Below are positions 46,408 through 55,194 of a stretch of DNA of 64,000 bases, one piece after another. The position numbers and the translations under genes were made by a program. The notes under the pieces were generated by a model. That model saw only the letters and a list, made by a program, of their open reading frames with translations, made no database searches and was not told where the DNA came from. The stretch lies in NCBI RefSeq assembly GCF_000317575.1, contig NC_019748.1:4732501-4796500 (forward strand), in the 5' to 3' direction. Positions within the stretch are counted from its first letter, which is position 1. The number at the start of each line of letters is the position of its first letter. Source of the stretch: Stanieria cyanosphaera PCC 7437. GTDB taxonomy: Bacteria; Cyanobacteriota; Cyanobacteriia; Cyanobacteriales; Xenococcaceae.

Positions 46408-47328
46408 ATGATTATTCAAACTCTAACAAAAACTTCAGGTAATTTAACCGTTTCGACGCGGATACAGGAACGTTTAGGTCGAGGAGAATTAACTCAGAAA
46501 CAGGTAGAAGAATTTCAAAATTTTCTTGCTGAGGTTGATCGCCGTTTATTGCATCATCGTATCATTATCGATAATAGATATACTAAATGGTTCAGTCGGG
46601 GTAAGGCAACAGACGCACAATTAAGACACTTTATTCGACAATTTTCTGTCTTTTCCAATCAATTTCTGGTAGCAGCCTTACTCAAAACAATTAACGCGCC
46701 TACTCTGCAACAATCGCGGTCTAGTCGAGAAATTTTACTCAACGAACTAGGAGTAATTTACCGCAATCCCAAACCACAGATGAACAGTTCCACTTCTTTA
46801 AGCGAGGAGAAAAAAGACCGCGAAGGTGACCCCGAACTAGTCAGCACTGAAGGAACAGTAGATGGAGGTATTTGTCGTTTTCGTGCTGCTCATTTTGAAT
46901 GGTTATTGGGAGTAGCTGAAGGACTAGGACTAAGTTTTGCAGAGATTGGTAAACGCAAACATGGCAGACCAACAACTTTACATTTCTGCGATCAATTAAT
47001 CCGCCTTTACGGTAGCGACGATCCGCAGATTGCTCAAGGAGCTAGTTTTGCAGTTGAAAATTGGGCAGCAGCAGGTTTTTGGCAACAACTAGAAGATGGT
47101 TTATCCGCGATCGCACAAACTAGGCACCCAGAGCTGCGTTTAGCCTTTTTTACTTGGCACAACCGCGTCGAAGCACAGCACGCAGGACATACGTTGGAGG
47201 AACTGGAGGAAGTTTACTTTCAACCAAATTTTGATCAAGAAAAGTTTTTCCAAGGAGGGCAAGAAATTCTCAAAGCGATCGCTGTTTTTTGGGATGGTTT
47301 GAGGAGCGACCGCTCTTACTGTTTCTAG
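46408..47328 (+). CDS. Heme-oxygenase-like diiron (HDO/CADD/TenA-fold) protein
   Basis: 306 residues, all helical. Candidate diiron ligands are Glu113 (LLNELGV), His162 (RAAHFEWLL), Glu217 (FAVENWA), His251, Glu255 and His258 (TWHNRVEAQHAGH). The spacings His162-Glu217 (55) and His251-x3-Glu-x2-His match those I recall for CADD (H88-E142, H174-x3-D-x2-H) and UndA. Between the first two ligands sits a polar insertion of about 40 residues (118-157). HDO enzymes use O2 for oxidative cleavage, N-oxygenation or decarboxylation of amino and fatty acids. Here it lies between homogentisate dioxygenase and threonine dehydrogenase in an amino-acid catabolic run. Its substrate is unknown. An older TenA/PqqC-like label would be uninformative. 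Confidence 0.8.
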   Translation: MIIQTLTKTSGNLTVSTRIQERLGRGELTQKQVEEFQNFLAEVDRRLLHHRIIIDNRYTKWFSRGKATDAQLRHFIRQFSVFSNQFLVAALLKTINAPTLQQSRSSREILLNELGVIYRNPKPQMNSSTSLSEEKKDREGDPELVSTEGTVDGGICRFRAAHFEWLLGVAEGLGLSFAEIGKRKHGRPTTLHFCDQLIRLYGSDDPQIAQGASFAVENWAAAGFWQQLEDGLSAIAQTRHPELRLAFFTWHNRVEAQHAGHTLEELEEVYFQPNFDQEKFFQGGQEILKAIAVFWDGLRSDRSYCF

Positions 47329-47427
47329 TGCAAGAAGGCAGAAGATTAACCTCTTGATGACAAGGTTTTCTCGTTAAATTGACTGGCTAGTGATTTCTAC
47401 CTGCACTAAATAAATTCTGGAAGATGG

Positions 47428-48411
47428 ATGGATACTATTGTGGCAAAAACAATTTTAGTAACTGGGGCGACAGGTCAAATTGGTAGTGATCTGGTTAAGG
47501 AGTTGAGTAAACAAGATAAAAATACTCAAATTATTGCCAGTAGTCGGCAAGCAAATTCTAATCTAGAAAATGAATCACTTGTCTATCAAGTTTTAGATGT
47601 AACAGATAGTCAGCGACTTCAAGAAATTATTAAATGGTATGGGGTGGATACTATCTACCATCTAGCAGGAATTTTATCTGCCAAGGGAGAACGCGATCGC
47701 GAGTTATGCTGGAATGTTAATATTAATGGACTTAAAAACATACTCGAAGCAGCCCGAACCTATCACCTGAAAGTTTTTTCCCCTAGTTCTATTGCTGTAT
47801 TTGGAACGAATACTCCTAAATTTAAAACACCCCAAATAACCATTAAAGAACCTTCCACAATCTACGGTATTACCAAGGTGACGGGGGAATTACTCTGTCA
47901 ATATTACGCTCATCAATTCGGGGTCGATGTCCGTAGTCTCCGTTTACCAGGAATTATCAGTTATAACACTCCTCCAGGAGGAGGTACGACTGATTTTGCT
48001 GTAGAAATATTTTATCGAGCAATGACACAAGGTAGCTATACCTGCTTTGTTCGTCCAGAAACACGCTTGCCCATGATGTATATGCTAGATGCCATTAAAG
48101 CCATCCTGGAATTGATGCAAGCAAAATCGACAGCGATAAAAATACGTTCCAGCTACAACATTACTGCGGTAAGCTTCTCGGCAGCAGAACTAGTTGCCGA
48201 AATTCAAAAACATCTCCCCGATTTTACTTGCGACTATCAGCCCGATTTTCGTCAGGCGATCGCGGATTCTTGGCCTTCAGTAATCGACGATTCCCAGGCA
48301 CGAATTGATTGGGGCTGGCAGCATAGCTACGATCTGCCTGCTATTGTTGCCGATATGCTTGGACATCTTTCTCTTAAGCTAGGGAAGGTCAAAGTAAAAA
48401 GTAAGAATTAA
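47428..48411 (+). CDS. L-threonine 3-dehydrogenase (short-chain, epimerase-like NAD type)
   Basis: 327 residues of the extended SDR family. It oxidises threonine to 2-amino-3-ketobutyrate with NAD+. The Rossmann motif VTGATGQIGSDLV is at 11-23. Downstream are YHLAGILSAKGE, the catalytic Tyr146-x3-Lys150 (STIYGITKVTGE), RLPGIISYNTPPGGGTTDFAVEIFY and ETRLPMMYMLDAIKAI. The last three are the hallmarks that separate threonine dehydrogenases from UDP-galactose epimerases. The next gene encodes the partner enzyme KBL. A GTG at 47440 is an alternative start. Confidence 0.9.
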   Translation: MDTIVAKTILVTGATGQIGSDLVKELSKQDKNTQIIASSRQANSNLENESLVYQVLDVTDSQRLQEIIKWYGVDTIYHLAGILSAKGERDRELCWNVNINGLKNILEAARTYHLKVFSPSSIAVFGTNTPKFKTPQITIKEPSTIYGITKVTGELLCQYYAHQFGVDVRSLRLPGIISYNTPPGGGTTDFAVEIFYRAMTQGSYTCFVRPETRLPMMYMLDAIKAILELMQAKSTAIKIRSSYNITAVSFSAAELVAEIQKHLPDFTCDYQPDFRQAIADSWPSVIDDSQARIDWGWQHSYDLPAIVADMLGHLSLKLGKVKVKSKN

Positions 48412-48473
48412 AAGGGCAGAAGCAGAGGTTGAATATGCAATTTAAATGAACAACAGCTTATCCTTTATTACTT

Positions 48474-48494
48474 ATTACCTATTACCTATTACCT
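48474..48494 (+). repeat. Tandem heptamer (ATTACCT)x3 with degenerate flanks
   Basis: Three perfect ATTACCT units in the tdh-kbl spacer, extended on both sides by TTACTT- and ATCACTT-like variants to about 48466-48530. It belongs to the STRR-like heptamer class. Confidence 0.7.
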
Positions 48495-48537
48495 ATCACT
48501 TAATTATTTATTACCTAATTATTTGGACATTTAACTT

Positions 48538-49749
48538 ATGTTTGCCACCGCCACCGATATTTTTCAATCAAATCTCGATGAGATCCGCCAATCAGGACTT
48601 TATAAAGAAGAGCGGATGCTGATTTCTCCCCAAAATGTCAAGATTTTAGTTCAAGAAGGTCGAGAAGTACTAAATTTTTGTGCCAATAACTATTTGGGAC
48701 TGGCGAACCATCCCGAAGTAATTGCTGCTGCTCAAGAAGGTTTAAATAAATATGGTTTCGGCTTATCATCGGTGCGTTTTATCTGTGGCACGCAAACCAT
48801 TCATAAGGAATTAGAGGGTAAGATTTCGGCGTTTCTTGGTACGGACGATACAATTTTGTATAGTTCCTGTTTCGATGCTAACACTGGACTTTTTGAAACC
48901 CTTTTAGATGCTGATTGTGCAGTGTTGAGCGATTCCCTAAATCATGCCAGTATTATTGATGGCATTCGTCTGTGTAAAGCCAAGCGGTATCGTTTTGCTC
49001 ATAGTAATCTGGAAGAACTAGAGCAAGGACTACAACAGGCACATTCTGCCAAAATTCGCCTGATTGCTACCGATGGTGTTTTTAGTATGGATGGCGAGAT
49101 TGCTCAACTGAAGCAAATCTGCGATCTTGCTGATCAATACAACGCCCTAGTGATGGTCGATGATAGTCATGGCACAGGCATTTTAGGTGAAACAGGACGA
49201 GGTTCGATTGAGCATTGCGGAGTGATGGGAAGAATAGACCTTATTACCAGTACCTTGGGAAAAGCTTTAGGGGGTGCTACAGGAGGTTTTACTAGCGGAC
49301 GGAAAGAGATGATTGAGCTATTCAGACAGCGATCGCGACCCTATTTATTTTCTAACTCTGTCGCCCCGATGGTTGTCTATACCACCCTGAAAGTGTTGGA
49401 TTTGTTAAGCCAAACTAATGATTTACGCGCACCGCGAAGCGGATCCCTTCGGGATCGCTTGATGGAAAATACGCGCTATTTCCGTCAACATATGACTGAT
49501 TGTGGTTTTAAGATTGCACCTGGCATTCATCCCATCGTGCCGATTATGCTTTATGACGCACAATTAGCTCAGTATCTGGCAAGGGATTTATTAAATGAGG
49601 GTATTTATGTAATTGGCTTTAGTTATCCCGTTGTTCCTTTAGGAGAAGCTCGCATTCGTGTCCAAATTTCTGCTGCCCATACAAAAGAGCATCTTGATCG
49701 CTGTATCGATGCCTTTGTCCGTGTTGGTAAACAATATGGGGCAATCTAA
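48538..49749 (+). CDS. kbl: Glycine C-acetyltransferase (2-amino-3-ketobutyrate CoA ligase)
   Basis: 403 residues, PLP-dependent alpha-oxoamine synthase family. It splits 2-amino-3-ketobutyrate with CoA into glycine and acetyl-CoA. Signatures are [52 protein letters not shown] and the PLP lysine K242 (TLGKALGG). [12 protein letters not shown] and [20 protein letters not shown] also match. It pairs with the dehydrogenase just upstream. Compared with the E. coli enzyme, residues 298-305 (APRSGSLR) are an extra block between DLR and [11 protein letters not shown]. They are encoded by a GC-rich 24-nt insertion at a HIP1 site. Confidence 0.94.
   Translation: MFATATDIFQSNLDEIRQSGLYKEERMLISPQNVKILVQEGREVLNFCANNYLGLANHPEVIAAAQEGLNKYGFGLSSVRFICGTQTIHKELEGKISAFLGTDDTILYSSCFDANTGLFETLLDADCAVLSDSLNHASIIDGIRLCKAKRYRFAHSNLEELEQGLQQAHSAKIRLIATDGVFSMDGEIAQLKQICDLADQYNALVMVDDSHGTGILGETGRGSIEHCGVMGRIDLITSTLGKALGGATGGFTSGRKEMIELFRQRSRPYLFSNSVAPMVVYTTLKVLDLLSQTNDLRAPRSGSLRDRLMENTRYFRQHMTDCGFKIAPGIHPIVPIMLYDAQLAQYLARDLLNEGIYVIGFSYPVVPLGEARIRVQISAAHTKEHLDRCIDAFVRVGKQYGAI
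49429..49452 (+). repeat. 24-nt palindrome-containing insertion in kbl, splitting a HIP1 site
   Basis: The 24 nt between TTACGC and GATCGCTTG contain GCGAAGC and begin a GATCCC-TTC-GGGATC hairpin. Deleting them restores CGCGATCGC and the family-standard LRDRL protein sequence. FAH at 58553-58567 shows the same TTACGCGATCGCTTG uninterrupted. Confidence 0.75.
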
Positions 49750-49848
49750 GATCGTATCCTGTTGAATAGTCATGTTATCGGTGGGAGAAGGCAGAAGGGA
49801 AAATAAAGGCCTGAACAATAGAAGTTTATTACTACTAATTAGACGGAT

Positions 49849-51123
49849 ATGAACATCAAGCTTGCTACTTTTAGACCGCCAAACTTAGAAAACATTCGCC
49901 AGGCAGCTAAGACGATCTTGGCGCAAGCGTCTGATACTCCCTGTCGTTATTCGCGACATTTATCAGAAATGGCAAAAGCAACAGTAATTCTTAAAATGGA
50001 AAACCTACAATTTACAGGTTCTTTTAAAGATCGGGGTGCTTTAGTAAAACTACTTTCCTTAACTGCTGCACAAAGGAAGCAGGGAATTATCGCGATGTCG
50101 GCAGGCAATCATGCCCAGGCAGTTGCTCATCAAGCTCAACGTTTAAACATTCCCGCCGTGATAGTCATGCCTTGTTTTACACCTAATATCAAAGTAGAAA
50201 GAACTCGCTCCTTTGGGGCAGAAGTAATTTTTCATGGTGAAACTTTAGATGATGCCATCATTTTAGGTAAACAGATTGCTCAGGAGAAGAACTTAAACAT
50301 CGTCCATCCCTATGACGACGAACAGATTATTGCTGGACAAGGAACGATCGCTTTAGAAATGCTTACCTCTCATCCCGATCTAGAAGTTCTGTTAATTCCC
50401 GTAGGCGGTGGTGGTTTAATTGCAGGTAATGCGATCGCAGCAAAAAGCCTTTGTCCTCAGATCAAGATTGTGGGCATACAAACTCAACGCTTTCCTTCGA
50501 TGCTACAAGCTTTACAAGGCGAACCGATTATCTGCGGTAGCTCGACTATTGCGGAAGGAATTGCCGTTAAAACCCCAGGAAAACTAACCCTATCAATTAT
50601 CCGCGAGTTAGTCGATGAGATTCTGCTGGTAGACGAAGATGAAATTGAAGAAGCGGTGCGATTACTCTTGGAAATGGAGAAAACAGTTGTCGAAGGAGCA
50701 GGTGCAGCAGGATTGGCAGCTTTAATTAAATATAGTGAGAGGTTCGTCGGGCAGAAGGTGGGCATCATTCTCAGTGGTGGTAACATTGACTTGCCTATCC
50801 TTGCAGAGATTGTACAACGCAGCATGGTTCGTTCTAATCAACTAGTACGACTGGAAGTTGAAATTAGGGATGTGCCTGGTGCTTTAGCAGAAGTGGCTAG
50901 GTTGATTGGTGAAACTAAAGCCAACATTATCGAAGTGCGCCATCAAAGGGAATTTAGCTGTCTACCATTACACTCAGCAGAGTTGGAATTAGTAATGATG
51001 ACGCGAGGAGTTGCTCATTTACAGCAAATTATTGAAGTACTAACCAAAGCAGGATACAAGACTCGTCTACAATCGATCTGTGGAACAAGGGGCGATCGCG
51101 CTTCTACTCTTAAGTTTGATTAA
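49849..51123 (+). CDS. Threonine ammonia-lyase (catabolic-type threonine/serine dehydratase)
   Basis: 424 residues. A fold-type II PLP enzyme that deaminates threonine to 2-oxobutyrate (and serine to pyruvate). The PLP lysine is K60 in LQFTGSFKDRGA; also seen are IAMSAGNHAQAVAHQAQRLNIPAVIVMP, LIPVGGGGLIAGNAIAAK, VEGAGAAGLAAL and the GIILSGGNIDLP loop. A C-terminal ACT-like domain (EIRDVPGALAEVARLIGETKANIIEVRHQR) may give allosteric control. Together with tdh/kbl this gives a second threonine outlet in the same run. It could serve isoleucine synthesis, but the neighbours argue for catabolism. Confidence 0.92.
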   Translation: MNIKLATFRPPNLENIRQAAKTILAQASDTPCRYSRHLSEMAKATVILKMENLQFTGSFKDRGALVKLLSLTAAQRKQGIIAMSAGNHAQAVAHQAQRLNIPAVIVMPCFTPNIKVERTRSFGAEVIFHGETLDDAIILGKQIAQEKNLNIVHPYDDEQIIAGQGTIALEMLTSHPDLEVLLIPVGGGGLIAGNAIAAKSLCPQIKIVGIQTQRFPSMLQALQGEPIICGSSTIAEGIAVKTPGKLTLSIIRELVDEILLVDEDEIEEAVRLLLEMEKTVVEGAGAAGLAALIKYSERFVGQKVGIILSGGNIDLPILAEIVQRSMVRSNQLVRLEVEIRDVPGALAEVARLIGETKANIIEVRHQREFSCLPLHSAELELVMMTRGVAHLQQIIEVLTKAGYKTRLQSICGTRGDRASTLKFD

Positions 51124-51640
51124 TAAGCGATCGCGTACGTGCCTCGGCTTTGGTGAGACCGCTTTGCTCAAAATGCTAGGAAACCATCTTTTTTATGATT
51201 ATTTATCATAATTAAATATTTTTCTTTGAACCACTAAAAATGATATTTATCAAAGTATTCCAGACGCGGAAATTTTGATGATTAAATTAGATGCTATAAA
51301 AATATTGAAAGATAAAAAAAATTTATACTTCCTTTAACTTAAACAGGCGAGCATCATTTTTATAAGATTAAAGACTAAATGTAAATATAATCAAAATACA
51401 ACCTTATTAGCTCGATCCCTTTTTATAATTTATTAATTTTTCCTGGTATTAATTAGTACTATGGGATTAATTATTCGCTATAATAGTAATGACTTGAGAA
51501 TTACAATTTAACGATTATTACTAAAAGTAATAGTTTTTTTAGTAACTAAATAAAAAGCTTGTTATAGGCTCAATACCTAATTAGAGATTAGTTTTAAAAC
51601 AGGCTATTCAAGAGCTTTTGCACAATGCAGAGGTGAAATT
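51124..51640. other. Regulatory intergenic region upstream of nblA
   Basis: 517 bases, strongly AT-rich. It contains the NtcA-type site at 51446-51459 and the -10 box at 51479-51484, a TTTTAGTAA-rich repeat (ATTACTAAAAGTAATAG palindrome near 51518-51534), and HIP1 sites near its start. I see no other gene. Confidence 0.6.
51446..51484 (+). promoter_or_regulatory. NtcA-type activator site and -10 box upstream of nblA
   Basis: GTA (51446-51448), eight bases, TAC (51457-51459) is the exact GTA-N8-TAC consensus for the cyanobacterial nitrogen regulator NtcA. TATAAT follows at 51479-51484, 19 bases later; the usual spacing is about 20-24, so it is slightly short. Transcription would start near 51491, giving a leader of about 150 nt. 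nblA genes are known NtcA targets in other cyanobacteria. Confidence 0.6.
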
Positions 51641-51820
51641 ATGGACGCATCAGAAGAACAAGGACTCAGCTTAGAGCAACAATTTAAATTAGAAGTTTTA
51701 AAAAAAGAAATCGACGGACTAAACAAAGAACAGGCGAGAGAATATTTGCTACAAATATTTAGGCAAATGATGTTGCATGAGAATTTATGTAGAGAAATGC
51801 TCAAGCAGTGCTACCTGTAG
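51641..51820 (+). CDS. nblA: Phycobilisome degradation protein NblA
   Basis: 59 residues: MDASEEQGLSLEQQFKLEVL, then an acidic helix with KEQAREYLLQIFRQMMLHENLCREMLKQ. SLEQQFKL at the start and the LxxLYRQMMxxxNLxxxLLK pattern in the second helix are the NblA family signature. The protein is a small helical adaptor that targets phycobilisomes for Clp proteolysis under nitrogen or sulfur starvation. A GAGGTG sits seven bases before the ATG. It lies between threonine ammonia-lyase and the acyl-CoA synthetase gene on the same strand, an unusual address. Binding residues near the C-terminus (Leu, Lys) appear kept. Confidence 0.9.
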   Translation: MDASEEQGLSLEQQFKLEVLKKEIDGLNKEQAREYLLQIFRQMMLHENLCREMLKQCYL

Positions 51821-51902
51821 TGAAAGCATCTCATTTTAGAAGAAAAATTGAAGCAAAAGCAAAGCATAACGCTGGGTTAAATCTTTTAGAAGGTTGATAG
51901 CC

Positions 51903-54011
51903 ATGGCAAAGCACATATCGCTCGATCAGATCGTCAAATGTGGGGTGAACCAAACAATAGCCACCGCGATCCTACCACAAATTAATCAGTGGCTTATTTC
52001 TTTACCAGCGGTGGAATGCTGGCAAAATATCAGCCAAACAATACTCAAACCTCAGCATCCTTTTGCCTTACACCAACTTCTTTATGAGACTGTCTTCTGT
52101 GACTGGAACACTAGTCAAGGCAATCCTCCAGCTTGGTTTCCTTCTAAGGAAGAAATTGCAGCTACCAATATTGCTGCCTTGATCATGAAACTCAAAATAG
52201 CTTCTTACTCAGAACTTCATAATTGGTCGAGTAAAAATCGTGCTGAGTTTTGGGAAGTGATGATTGAACGACTAAATATTTGTTTTAGGGAAAAATATAC
52301 TCAAATTGTCGATTTTTCTCAAGGGATAGAATCACCTCAATGGTTAGTAGGTGCGCGTCTGAATATTGTCGAAAGCTGTTTTCAAGCACCTAGAGATGAC
52401 ACTGCCATTATCTTTCAAAAGGAAGGAGACTCTTTATCTACTCTTACTTATGAAGAACTTGAAACTCTCACCAATCGAGTTGCCAATAGTTTGAGAGACA
52501 ATGGCTTTGTTCCTGGTGATGCTATCGCGATTGCTATGCCCATGACTGCTGAATCTGTTGCTATTTACTTGGGTATTATTAAAGCTGGTTGCGTGGTAGT
52601 CTCCATTGCTGATAGTTTGGCTGCTGAGGCAATTGCCACTCGTCTGCATCTATCTAAAGCCAAAGCAATCTTTACCCAAGACTATATTTTACGTGCTGGT
52701 AAACAGTTGCCCCTCTACTCCAAAATAATCGAAGCAGATGCGCCTCAAGCGATCGCAGTCAAAACAAATTCATCTTTATCGGTTAAATTGCGTCAACAAG
52801 ATTTATTTTGGACTGATTTTCTGACTTATAAAGATCAATTCACTGCTTTTTCGGCTCATCCTCACGCTCATACTAATATTCTGTTTTCTTCGGGTACTAC
52901 AGGAGAGCCTAAAGCTATTCCCTGGAATCAGACTACGCCAATCAAGTGTGCTGTAGACGGACATCTACATCATGATATTCATCCACGAGATGTAGTAGCC
53001 TGGCCGACTAACTTAGGCTGGATGATGGGGCCGTGGCTAATCTACGCTAGCCTGATCAACCAAGCAACTATAGCTCTCTACTATGATGTCCCAACTAAGA
53101 GAGGATTTGGTCAGTTTGTCCAAGATGCACGGGTAAATATGTTGGGGGTAGTACCTAGTTTAGTAAATAGCTGGAAAGTAACTGACTGTATGCAAGGATT
53201 GGATTGGAGTGCGATCAAAGCCTTCAGTTCTACAGGGGAATGTTCTACGCCCCAAGATATGCTCTTTTTAATGTCTCTAGCTGGATACAAACCAATTATT
53301 GAATATTGCGGTGGTACGGAAATTGGTGGTGGCTATCTGACTGGTACGCTAGTACAACCATGCACTCCTTCGATCTTTACTACTCCTGCTTTGGGTTTAG
53401 ACTTGGCTATCTTTGATGAAAATGGTCAACCTGCCGACAAAGGAGAAGTATTTATTATTCCCCCTTCAATAGGACTTTCTACCGAATTATTAAATCAAGA
53501 TCACCATCAAGTCTACTTTGCTAATACTCCCTCTATTTCCCTACGCCGTCATGGCGATCGCATTGAGCGTCTGTCTAACTCTTACTATCGCGGACATGGT
53601 CGTGTTGACGATACGATGAATTTGGGTGGTATCAAGGTTAGTTCGGTAGAGATAGAACAAGTTCTTAATGCTGTAGAGGGAGTCAGCGAAACTGCTGCGA
53701 TCGCGGTTGAACCTGCTCAAGGAGGCCCCAGTCAATTAGTAATCTACGCTGTAGTCACGCCTAACTTGAACACAGACAAAGAAATACTCCTGATTTCTCT
53801 ACAGCAAGCAATTAAGCAACATCTCAATCCCTTATTTAAAATACACGATTTGGAGATCGTCGAGGCTTTACCCCGTACTGCTTCTAATAAACTGATGCGT
53901 CGAGTCTTACGCGATCGCTATAGAACTAATTCTGACGAAGTGAACGCAAGCCCTGTCGTTTTACGGCAGGGTACTGTTCATCAGAAAAATTTCAATAAAA
54001 TGTATGTTTGA
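51903..54011 (+). CDS. AMP-forming acyl-CoA synthetase (acetoacetyl-CoA / AAE17-18-like)
   Basis: 702 residues from the ATG at 51903 (AGAAGG nine bases upstream); a TTG at 51894 is too close to that site. Motifs are ILFSSGTTGEPKAIPW (P-loop), EYCGGTEIGGGY, YYRGHGRVDDTMNLGGIKVSSVEIE (hinge) and the C-terminal catalytic lysine near ALPRTASNKLMRR. A long N-terminal extension of about 150 residues makes it similar to plant peroxisomal AAE17/AAE18 and acetoacetyl-CoA synthetases. Its stop overlaps the thiolase start, so acetoacetate (the last product of tyrosine breakdown) is the most sensible substrate; acetate or another short acid is possible. The substrate is inferred. Confidence 0.82.
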   Translation: MAKHISLDQIVKCGVNQTIATAILPQINQWLISLPAVECWQNISQTILKPQHPFALHQLLYETVFCDWNTSQGNPPAWFPSKEEIAATNIAALIMKLKIASYSELHNWSSKNRAEFWEVMIERLNICFREKYTQIVDFSQGIESPQWLVGARLNIVESCFQAPRDDTAIIFQKEGDSLSTLTYEELETLTNRVANSLRDNGFVPGDAIAIAMPMTAESVAIYLGIIKAGCVVVSIADSLAAEAIATRLHLSKAKAIFTQDYILRAGKQLPLYSKIIEADAPQAIAVKTNSSLSVKLRQQDLFWTDFLTYKDQFTAFSAHPHAHTNILFSSGTTGEPKAIPWNQTTPIKCAVDGHLHHDIHPRDVVAWPTNLGWMMGPWLIYASLINQATIALYYDVPTKRGFGQFVQDARVNMLGVVPSLVNSWKVTDCMQGLDWSAIKAFSSTGECSTPQDMLFLMSLAGYKPIIEYCGGTEIGGGYLTGTLVQPCTPSIFTTPALGLDLAIFDENGQPADKGEVFIIPPSIGLSTELLNQDHHQVYFANTPSISLRRHGDRIERLSNSYYRGHGRVDDTMNLGGIKVSSVEIEQVLNAVEGVSETAAIAVEPAQGGPSQLVIYAVVTPNLNTDKEILLISLQQAIKQHLNPLFKIHDLEIVEALPRTASNKLMRRVLRDRYRTNSDEVNASPVVLRQGTVHQKNFNKMYV

Positions 54012-55194
54012 AGTCTATATTGTTTCAGCAGTTCGCACTCCCATCGGTCGGTTTGGTGGTGTGTTGGCGAATCTATCTCCAGTAGATTTAGGTGTTTATG
54101 TGATGCAAGCTGCCTTAAAACAAGCGGGGATATCGGGAGCAGCTTTAGACCTTTATATCTTTGGCAATGTTTTAAAAGCGGGACACGGACAATTATTGCC
54201 CCGTCAAGCTGCACTTAAGGCTGGAATTCCTAATGTTGTTAATGGCTATGCAGTCGATCTAGTCTGCTCTTCTGGTGCGATCGCCATAATTAATGCAGCT
54301 ACTGCTATCCGTGCTGGCGAAGCAGATTTGGTTCTCGCTGGTGGGATGGAATCGATGTCCCAAACTGGTTTTTTTCTCTCTCACCGAGCTAGATGGGGCT
54401 ACAAATTACTTTCAGATAGATCAGAACCGTTAAAAGATTTGTTACTCTACGACGGATTGACAGATGCTACTACTGGCGAAAGCATGGGACAACAAACCGA
54501 GCGGTTGGTTCTCGAATATGGTTTCAGTCGTCAAGATTTAGATGAAATGGCTCTTTGTTCTCACCAACGGGCAGCAGCAGCAACCAAGCGCGGTAGTTTT
54601 CAATCTGAGATCGTCCCAATCGAAGTTACAACTAGCAAAGGCACTCAACTAATAGAACAAGATGAAGGAGTTCGTCCAGATACAACTTTAGAACGTCTTG
54701 CTCAACTTCCTTCTGCCTTTCAAAAAAATGGAGTTCTCACTGCGGGCAATAGCAGCCAAATCTCAGACGGAGCAGCAGCCTTGATTTTAGCTAGCCAGTC
54801 GGCATTGGAACGTTACGAACTAAAACCCATTGCTAAAGTATTGGGAGGTACATGGACTGGTGGAGAAACTTGGCGTTTTCCAGAGTTGTCAATCTGGGCC
54901 GTCAAGAAACTGTTAGAAAAACTCGGCAGATCAATAACTGATTTTGATTTGTTTGAGAATAGCGAGGCATTCGCCATTAACAATTTACTTTTTACCAAAA
55001 TATTTGATGTTGCTATAGATCGCCTGAATATCTATGGAGGAGCGATCGCTTTAGGGCATCCCATTGGTGCTTCTGGAGCGCGAATTGTAGTTACTTTACT
55101 CAACGCTCTTCAAAAACAACAGCTAACTTTAGGTTTAGCTTCTGTTTGTCATGGTACAGGTGGAGGCACTGCGATCGCATTTGAGCGAGTTTAA
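54004..55194 (+). CDS. Acetyl-CoA C-acetyltransferase (thiolase)
   Basis: 396 residues. It splits acetoacetyl-CoA with CoA into two acetyl-CoA, or runs backwards. Active-site Cys88 (VDLVCSSGAIAIINAAT), His352 (GGAIALGHPIGASGAR) and Cys382 (SVCHGTGGGTAIAFE) are all present, plus the NSEAFAIN loop. The ATG overlaps the synthetase stop (ATGTTTGA), showing translational coupling. PHB synthesis would normally have phaB adjacent; it does not, which favours catabolic use after the synthetase. Confidence 0.94.
   Translation: MFEVYIVSAVRTPIGRFGGVLANLSPVDLGVYVMQAALKQAGISGAALDLYIFGNVLKAGHGQLLPRQAALKAGIPNVVNGYAVDLVCSSGAIAIINAATAIRAGEADLVLAGGMESMSQTGFFLSHRARWGYKLLSDRSEPLKDLLLYDGLTDATTGESMGQQTERLVLEYGFSRQDLDEMALCSHQRAAAATKRGSFQSEIVPIEVTTSKGTQLIEQDEGVRPDTTLERLAQLPSAFQKNGVLTAGNSSQISDGAAALILASQSALERYELKPIAKVLGGTWTGGETWRFPELSIWAVKKLLEKLGRSITDFDLFENSEAFAINNLLFTKIFDVAIDRLNIYGGAIALGHPIGASGARIVVTLLNALQKQQLTLGLASVCHGTGGGTAIAFERV

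Noticed and set aside
46408-47328. Calling the diiron-like protein thiaminase TenA because thiC lies nearby
   Set aside because: thiC is a separate unit on the other strand, and the His/Glu ligand set fits the diiron branch rather than the TenA active site.
51604-51804. A 66-codon minus-strand ORF opposite nblA
   Set aside because: It is a shadow of nblA, which has the family signature and a ribosome binding site on the other strand.
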